Positions 58,481-64,000 of a stretch of DNA of 64,000 nt are shown here, one piece after another. The position numbers and the translations under genes are program-made. The notes under the pieces are model-generated. The model worked only from the letters and a program-made list of their open reading frames with translations, did not search any database and was not told the origin of the DNA. Each line of letters opens with the position of its first letter. Position 1 is the first letter of the stretch. Source of the stretch: Siphonodentalium dalli (lineage: Eukaryota; Mollusca; Scaphopoda; Gadilida; Siphonodentaliidae); the NCBI GenBank assembly GCA_032622095.1, contig CP136069.1:52870760-52934759 (forward strand). The letters are read 5' to 3'.

Positions 58481-59310
58481 TTCCACTTAAAAACATTCTG
58501 GAGATCAAGTTGGCCACAGGTGTTCAGTTATTTTATACCATGACTCCCTATTGTACTGTGTACAAACATGCTATATAATATATTTGTGCTGTACACCCTA
58601 CTGTGTGTGAACAGGAGTCCGACCGTGGGTAACACGTTTCTACTGTGGGTAACACGTTTTAATGGCATTTCAATGGTTAAAGTTTATACCCATAGTAGAA
58701 CTACATCCGAGTTGACCTTTCATTAACCTTCCATGACCTCGATCAAAATCACTCTATTTTTAAAATGTAGCGCCTCGCGATGAAAACAATTTGATACTTT
58801 CGATTCAATTGAATATTATACTCACTAATGCGATAAAAACGAACAGTTATTTCCGTGGAAATCACATCCAGATCAACAAATTGAACATATATTTCAAGAA
58901 ATAGACGTAAAAAACTCGAACAACAAACGGTGGATTTCAAAATGACTTTCGTGGTTTCCTGTTCACTGTACGGCGGAGAAAAAAAAGTTCCCGCAATGTG
59001 TTATATTTATATTCATTAAATTCGTATTCCCATATATATATTCATGTTGTTTATTTATGGCGGTTTCATCATGATTACAGTTTATTGTGAATTGGCTACA
59101 ATGATACCATATTCGTACAATTGAATGTTGACCTAATTCAATGTATCAATACGCCTGATCAGCTGTGATAGTGTACGTCGATGTACGGCCAAGTGTGGGG
59201 AACACAACGGGGATGATTGTGAATGGTGCGACAGAATCATCTTAATTTAAGTGGGTTTATTTCGATTTCATAGCAGTTGTTGCTCCTGTACCGGTCATGG
59301 TATAAACAAA
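58481..59310. other. No gene recognised
   Basis: A short GTGGGTAACACGTTT duplication lies near 58625-58660. The 63-residue minus frame at 58749-58940 is unsupported. Confidence 0.4.
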
Positions 59311-59450
59311 ATACACACGTAGTGTTTCTGAATACCAAAGTTACACCACTCGTGGGATTGATGATTTACCACACTCGCTAAAGCTCGTGTGGTAAACCAT
59401 CAATCCCACTCGTGGTGTAAATTTGGTATTCAGAAACACTACGTGTGTAT
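59311..59450. repeat. 140-bp hairpin MITE
   Basis: Arms of ~62 bases: ATACACACGTAGTGTTTCTG ... GGGATTGATGATTTACCACAC and complement, around an 11-base loop (GCTAAAGC region). ACACGAGCTTTAGCGAGTGT forms the tip. Confidence 0.9.
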
Positions 59451-59459
59451 TCTATATAT

Positions 59460-59865
59460 ACCCCACGTGTCTTGGACTGTTGCCAAATTCACAGTGCTCC
59501 ATTAGAGGGCCTGCTTGGACTGTTGCCAAATTCACAATGTTAACTGCAGAGAGGTTGTATGTTATTGGAGACGTTCTAATATGACAATAGGCTGGCCTAA
59601 TTAACGAACCATGCACAGCTAAATACACACAAGCAACTTTTAATCTTCAAATAGATACAATTGTCGGCCTCCAAAATTCAATATACTTTCTTATATACAA
59701 ACAAACATTGAACTCATACCATTGTTTCACTTAACCAAAATAGCGAATTTCCCCAAAAGAACGCATATAGACTGCGCATGCAGAAAATAAAAGATGGCCG
59801 TTACTACAAAAAAAACAGACATGCGCACTCCAATTAAAATTACCCATAATTCAGTTCACTACACC
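59460..59865. other. No gene; short CTTGGACTGTTGCCAAATTCA duplication
   Basis: CTTGGACTGTTGCCAAATTC occurs twice about 45 bases apart near 59471 and 59514. No other feature. Confidence 0.45.
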
Positions 59866-59866
59866 A

Positions 59867-60360
59867 GGGGCTCCCAACAGGTTATACAATGTTTTCAGGC
59901 TATCAGATTATTTATATTTTCGACTTTAAGTTTACAATTTGAGCCTGTCCTCACTCTATCGATACGATTTATCATAAACATATTATACACCAGTGGCGTT
60001 AACTTTACAACTTCGGCATCTACGTGATTATATCGGTACGATTCAGTAAGGTACGAACAATCTCCATAAAATACAGCAGGGGCTCCCAATAGGTTATTCC
60101 CATTTATTATGGGCTCCCAATAGGTTATACAATATTTTCAGGCTATCAGATTATTTATATTTTCAACAACATATTATTACACCGGTGACTTTAAGTTTAC
60201 AATTTGAGCCTGTCCTGACTCTATCGATAGGATTTATCATATTTTCATAAACGTATTATACACCGCTGGCGTTAACTTTACAATTTCGGCATCTACGTGA
60301 TTATATCGGTACGATTGAGTAAGGTACAAACAATCTCCAAGAATACATTCGCCCTGTACT
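59867..60360 (+). repeat. ~230-bp tandem duplication
   Basis: GGCTCCCAA(C/T)AGGTTATACA, TCAGGCTATCAGATTATTTA, TTACAATTTGAGCCTGTCCT, CTCTATCGATA.GATTTATC and CATCTACGTGATTATATCGG occur in order twice (about 59870-60070 and 60108-60345). The second copy has rearranged and extra bases. Confidence 0.85.
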
Positions 60361-60604
60361 CCATGCGATATAAAAAAAACAAATGCAAGTAACACCACAC
60401 TAGGTGGCGTAATAAGTAACGACGTTAGAGGGGATGATACTAGTCTGATTACTTTTTATGTTAAGCTGATTGCAGCATCGATTCTTGGTTGGGGCCCAAA
60501 CAGAACAGATTCGGTCTTACCTAAATGTAGGGATGGGAGGGCGCGGTTTGCATACTACATACTTTGTGTGGTGATAGGTTTGACGGTATATTCTGTACTC
60601 TCTC
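60361..60604. other. No gene recognised
   Basis: Short interval; includes CACACTAGGTGGCGTAATAAG shared with 58104. Confidence 0.4.
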
Positions 60605-60920
60605 CTGGTCAAGTGGTCCTGCTAATGTGCTATGATGCTGGTGGGTCCTGCTGAATTGTTATGAGCAGGTTAGGGTAAACTGGTGCTGTTAAGAAGAAGT
60701 ACTGTTATTTTTTCTAAAGTTGTCATTTTCGCGGTGGTCAGATAATCTGAACATATACAGGAAAAGCTATTATGTGTATCAAACAGTAAAACATATAGAT
60801 GTTGCGAAATATTCAAATACTGGTTGTATTAGTTGTTGCATATCACTATAATAAAGATGACTATTCATTTCAGTTTGCAAACCCCAGCGCAGTCATTAAT
60901 AAATACAAAAATATATAGAT
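60605..60920 (+). repeat. Dispersed repeat, relative of 35.3-35.7 kb
   Basis: CAAGTGGTCCTGCTAATGTG, GCTGGTGGGTCCTGCTGAAT, TAAAGTTGTCATTTTCGCGG, ATACTGGTTGTATTAGTTGT and GCAAACCCCAGCGCAGTCAT follow the same order as at 35305-35540. Confidence 0.7.
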
Positions 60921-60929
60921 ATATTATCT

Positions 60930-61205
60930 ACTTTTGGTAGTTCGTATTCATCCCGCTACCTTAGGAGGTTAATTTTACTACCTGGTGGGTAGGTAAAAAA
61001 TGAAATACCTTTGGTAGTTAAAATAACTCCCTCTGGGGGCTATTTTAACTACCCGAAGGGAGGCTAATTTTTAACTACTTTTGGTAGTGGGATGAATACG
61101 AACTACCCAGTATTTAAATTTACTACCTGCGAGTGGTTGGAATTTTTGCTACCTGCGGGTAGTTAATCTGATAACTACTATTGGTGGGAAATTATTCTAC
61201 CTCGA
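60930..61205. mobile_element. Foldback element rich in CTACC/GGTAG
   Basis: The outer arms GGTAGTTCGTATTCATCCCG (60938) and GGGATGAATACGAACTACCC (61089) are complementary. The inner arms GGTAGTTAAAATAACTCCC and CTATTTTAACTACC close a second stem. Further CTACCTGCGGGTAGTTAA-type inverted words continue to about 61205. No protein. Confidence 0.75.
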
Positions 61206-61710
61206 GTAGTTGTTCTAGCTATTTTAATAGGTATTCAAAGGGGTCCAATCTAATCACTCAAAGTAGCTATTTAATCAAATTTCAGTGGATAATCTTGCCT
61301 CTAAAGATATTAATGACATGTGGACCACAACATATGACAATGGAGAAAATAATTTCAATATTTATTCAAAATAAACAAAAACATAAATATATATATATAT
61401 ATAGTTCAGAGCATTTGTGCTTTTAGCTTAAAATAAATTGCAACACAAGGCTTCTTACCAGGAATAAGTACATTAGCCTACACAAAAAGAACAAAAACCA
61501 TGTAAATTTCGGGAAAATCGATGGATTCTCAGAGTTGAAAATTTTACCCAGGGAATCTTATCAGACCTCAGACACTGAAACTTATTTTATCTAAATAATT
61601 GATAATGTACCCAAAATGGTTACAATCTGGGTCGTCAAATTTTAAAAACAGCGATAAACTGAAATGGATTGTCATTTCGTAGATCCTGTTGAAATCACTC
61701 TGAAGAAAAT
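61206..61710. other. No gene; (TA)n near 61387
   Basis: AT-rich with a short alternating TA tract at about 61387-61402. No other feature. Confidence 0.4.
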
Positions 61711-62260
61711 GAGCAATAAAGAGCGTTCCTTATCACATTAGAAAATATGTAGGAAAATTGCGGGTAACAACGCCTTTGACCCCCAGATGACTAAGGGGTG
61801 GGGGATTTCCAAAAATTATATGACAATAAAGGCGTTTCTTATCAGTTCAGAAGATATGTGGGGAAAATTGCACAAATGTAAAATAATGCATGGTTAATGT
61901 CATGGGATAGGTGCTGTGGGCATCAAATTATTGACAACTATATCACACTGTGGCAGTGTCATTTCATCGATGCTGTTGACGTCTTAAGGAAGCAATAAAG
62001 AGCATTCCTTATCACATTAGAAAATATGTAGGAAAATTGCGGGTAAAAGCGCCTTTGTCCCTCAAATGAAGTGGGGGGGGGGGGTGGGCAAAACAAAATA
62101 ATGTAACAAATAAAGAGCGTTTTGTTTATCAGTTCAGAAGATATAAGTGGGGAAAATTGCACAAAAGTAAAATAATGCAAGGTTAATATCATGTGATTGA
62201 TGCTGTGGCATCAAATTAGCAATAAAGAGCATTTATTATCCACTTAAAAGATAGAAGTAA
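61711..62260 (+). repeat. ~280-bp tandem repeat with ATAAAGAGCGTT motifs
   Basis: The block AGCAATAAAGAGCGTTCCTT, ATCACATTAGAAAATATGTA, GGAAAATTGCGGGTAA, TATCAGTTCAGAAGATAT, GGGGAAAATTGCACAAA and ATGTAAAATAATGCA.GGTTAA occurs at about 61713-61895 and again at about 61993-62185. A third start lies at 62218. The motif is the reverse complement of AACGCTCTTTAT seen at 1.9-2.5 kb. A poly-G run lies at about 62072-62082. Confidence 0.8.
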
Positions 62261-63033
62261 CTTTATCCGGAGTTATATTGCAGCTGATGTTTATCCCAGA
62301 TACTGGGTCTTTATTCTATTCCAAAAAATGTCGTATTGGGACATTTTGATCTATTTTAGAGATATTTATTTGTTCAAAGATATTTATATATAAACAGAAA
62401 AATTCACTTTGTTGGCTTTGCGATACTAATGGGAGGGCATGAACTAATGGTTGTGTCGTTTATATGCAGTTGTGGACTACATAAGACTCTATAAATAATT
62501 CCAAAGAATATATATGTACATGTTCAATATATTGTTTTATAGCTTTAACCGATAATAAAAAAGACGTAAGCACCCCTCGGACATGATATCAGAATTCAAC
62601 CCAGAGAACATTGCAGGCATGGATTATATATGTTTATTGCCTTTAAGGAGAGATGACGTGTTATATAATACAATGTGCAGTGTATATGTACATAATATAT
62701 TGATACAATGGACACACACACACATAACGTAACGTACTACTGTATGTCACTATTGGGGAATTGTAAATCGTAATGATCATATGTAATTCTGCTTCGATCG
62801 CAGATAACACCAACGTTTCCATTGTTATGGTTGGTGCAATCGACTGGGATTGGCGTTTGTTGTAAAATTGTAATCCGCAGATAGTGGAAACGATTGTACA
62901 AGGACGGCGAGATATCAATAGTATGTTACATTCTGGTGTTCAGGAGACTGTATAACAATTAATTTATCAAGTGTACACTAAAATGAAGATGTGCGGAATT
63001 AAACATCGGGTCATTCGCATCTGGAAGCGTGAT
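62261..63033. other. No gene recognised; (CA)n near 62712
   Basis: AT-rich sequence with a short ACACACACAC run. The 85-residue minus frame at 62661-62918 is unsupported. Confidence 0.4.
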
Positions 63034-64000
63034 TTACACTACACATTTCCGTATAAGTCGACAATAATTCAATAGGAAGGTTGCTGTGTCAACGATAACT
63101 GCGTCCATCAGGTCAGCGATATTCGGTGACATTGTTACGGGTTCACCACACAAAAGAACGGCCATCAGATGTTGCAGAGATAGGTTATCCAGAAACATGA
63201 ACATGGCGATACCACACACGTTGACAATATGATTCCAGTAGTTATATCGTAGCATGTGCATTATATCAGAATTACACGACCAAATGATATGGAACAGTTC
63301 GTTACTGTAGCGAAAGTTACACAAACAAGTGACACAGAGCATTATTGCCATACGTCGATCTGTTGAGAAGTAGAGCGAGGTTCTGTAGTGGGGTCGCGCG
63401 TGCGAGGTTTTTCTTAACTATGCCCCATATTTTCCACAACATAGTCGGAGAAGGGTGACACTGTGCGAACAGTGATAGCTTATTAGTGTTCTCCATTGCG
63501 GAGTGCCACTCCTCTTGGTAATCTGATTCAACATGTTGACAAACTAAATTATTCCAGACAGCATTGGACGGGAACTGACCGTTTTCTAAGAAATCTGTCA
63601 AGTGAGAAGTCAGGTTATACATATCCAATATTGGGAATATGTCGGCAACGAAACCCGATGGTGGTCGATTAAACAACAGGTACTGATATGATTTAAATAG
63701 AAACAATTGAAGTGCGATTTGGTGTCCAATAGGTAGATGAATAAGTTTCTCAAGGAAGCACAGTTTCCGAATATGGACTTCTCTTACAATGGGCAGCATA
63801 CCCAGCAGTCCTAGTGCAATGTGTGTTGGTGTCCTTGTCGGAAGAGATTGGATGTGCTTAACGCATGTTCGAACCGATCTTTCAAGAGTGAGTAGCGCTG
63901 TACCATTGTTCATAGGTAGCTTTTCGCAGCCATAGAAGGCCTTCGGTAGAACTATACTCTGTATCAGCTTCGACATCACAGCCGGCGAACACGATCGCAG
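63034..64000 (-). pseudogene. Non-LTR retrotransposon ORF2 C-terminus, frameshifted, 5' part beyond window
   Basis: Minus strand from the right edge: the frame 63979-63317 (220 residues) starts MMSKLIQSIVLPKAFYGCEK, the segment just after the reverse transcriptase of many invertebrate LINEs (S.VLPRALYGCE). It continues with CVKHIQSLPTRTPTHIALGL and LPIVREVHIRKLCFLEKLIH. At about 63340 the frame shifts into 63351-63034. That frame supplies CVTCLCNFRYSNELFHIIWS then C, the C-X2-C...H-X4-C knuckle, followed by a W-containing helical tail. Joining the two frames around NALC restores a normal domain order. The upstream endonuclease and RT are probably beyond 64000. The single visible frameshift suggests a relatively young copy. 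Confidence 0.8.

Overview
This is eukaryotic, almost certainly animal, DNA. It is AT-rich, gene-poor and crowded with transposon debris: Helitron-like elements, decayed non-LTR retrotransposons, a tRNA-derived SINE, foldback and MITE elements, and minisatellites. Spliced exons with GT/AG borders are visible. The repertoire (LINE tails ending in a TTCG repeat, short Helitron-like elements, hairpin MITEs, many poly-G tracts) looks most like a marine invertebrate and probably a bivalve mollusc. That assignment is an inference, not a proof. No ribosomal RNA, stand-alone tRNA or CRISPR array was seen. Most open reading frames in the window are chance or repeat-derived.

Layout. 1-4059 and 8119-12187 are two nearly identical direct copies about 8.1 kb apart. 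They carry a crossed inverted repeat, a TTAA-flanked MITE and the left end of a foldback element. The complete foldback element is 11165-14905, with ~163-bp terminal inverted repeats. 16379-18412 is a ~140-bp tandem array (about 12 units) bounded by inverted ends. 19640-23640 is a wrecked non-LTR retrotransposon (endonuclease, linker, reverse transcriptase) interrupted by two head-to-tail Helitron-like elements and a SINE. 24731-29320 is a 4.6-kb imperfect palindrome related to the foldback element. 30-43 kb holds small hairpins, dispersed repeats, a LINE tail (34.3 kb), a 27-bp minisatellite (37.1-38.4 kb) and a long foldback element (38.7-39.0 kb).

43.7-48.0 kb is the only region with convincing host-like genes. 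A plus-strand seven-finger C2H2 gene has an in-frame stop in finger 2. A convergent minus-strand two-exon gene encodes a single zinc finger. Both begin with a related short exon containing the motif HTGHPR(V/I)TN that ends in the same splice phase. Their shared exon, opposite orientation and different 3' parts are the most biologically interesting item in the window.

48.1-64 kb returns to repeats: MITE copies, a decayed minus-strand gene of a widespread uncharacterised 'DTD...FHA.SGCD' family (50.4-51.0 kb), three more Helitron-like elements set in TA tracts (51.25-53.87 kb), a third TTAA MITE copy (54.97-55.49 kb), a CR1/L2-like LINE remnant (56.15-56.6 kb), a 0.7-kb TIR element (57.07-57.78 kb), hairpins and tandem duplications. 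At the right edge lies a frameshifted minus-strand LINE C-terminus that runs out of the window.
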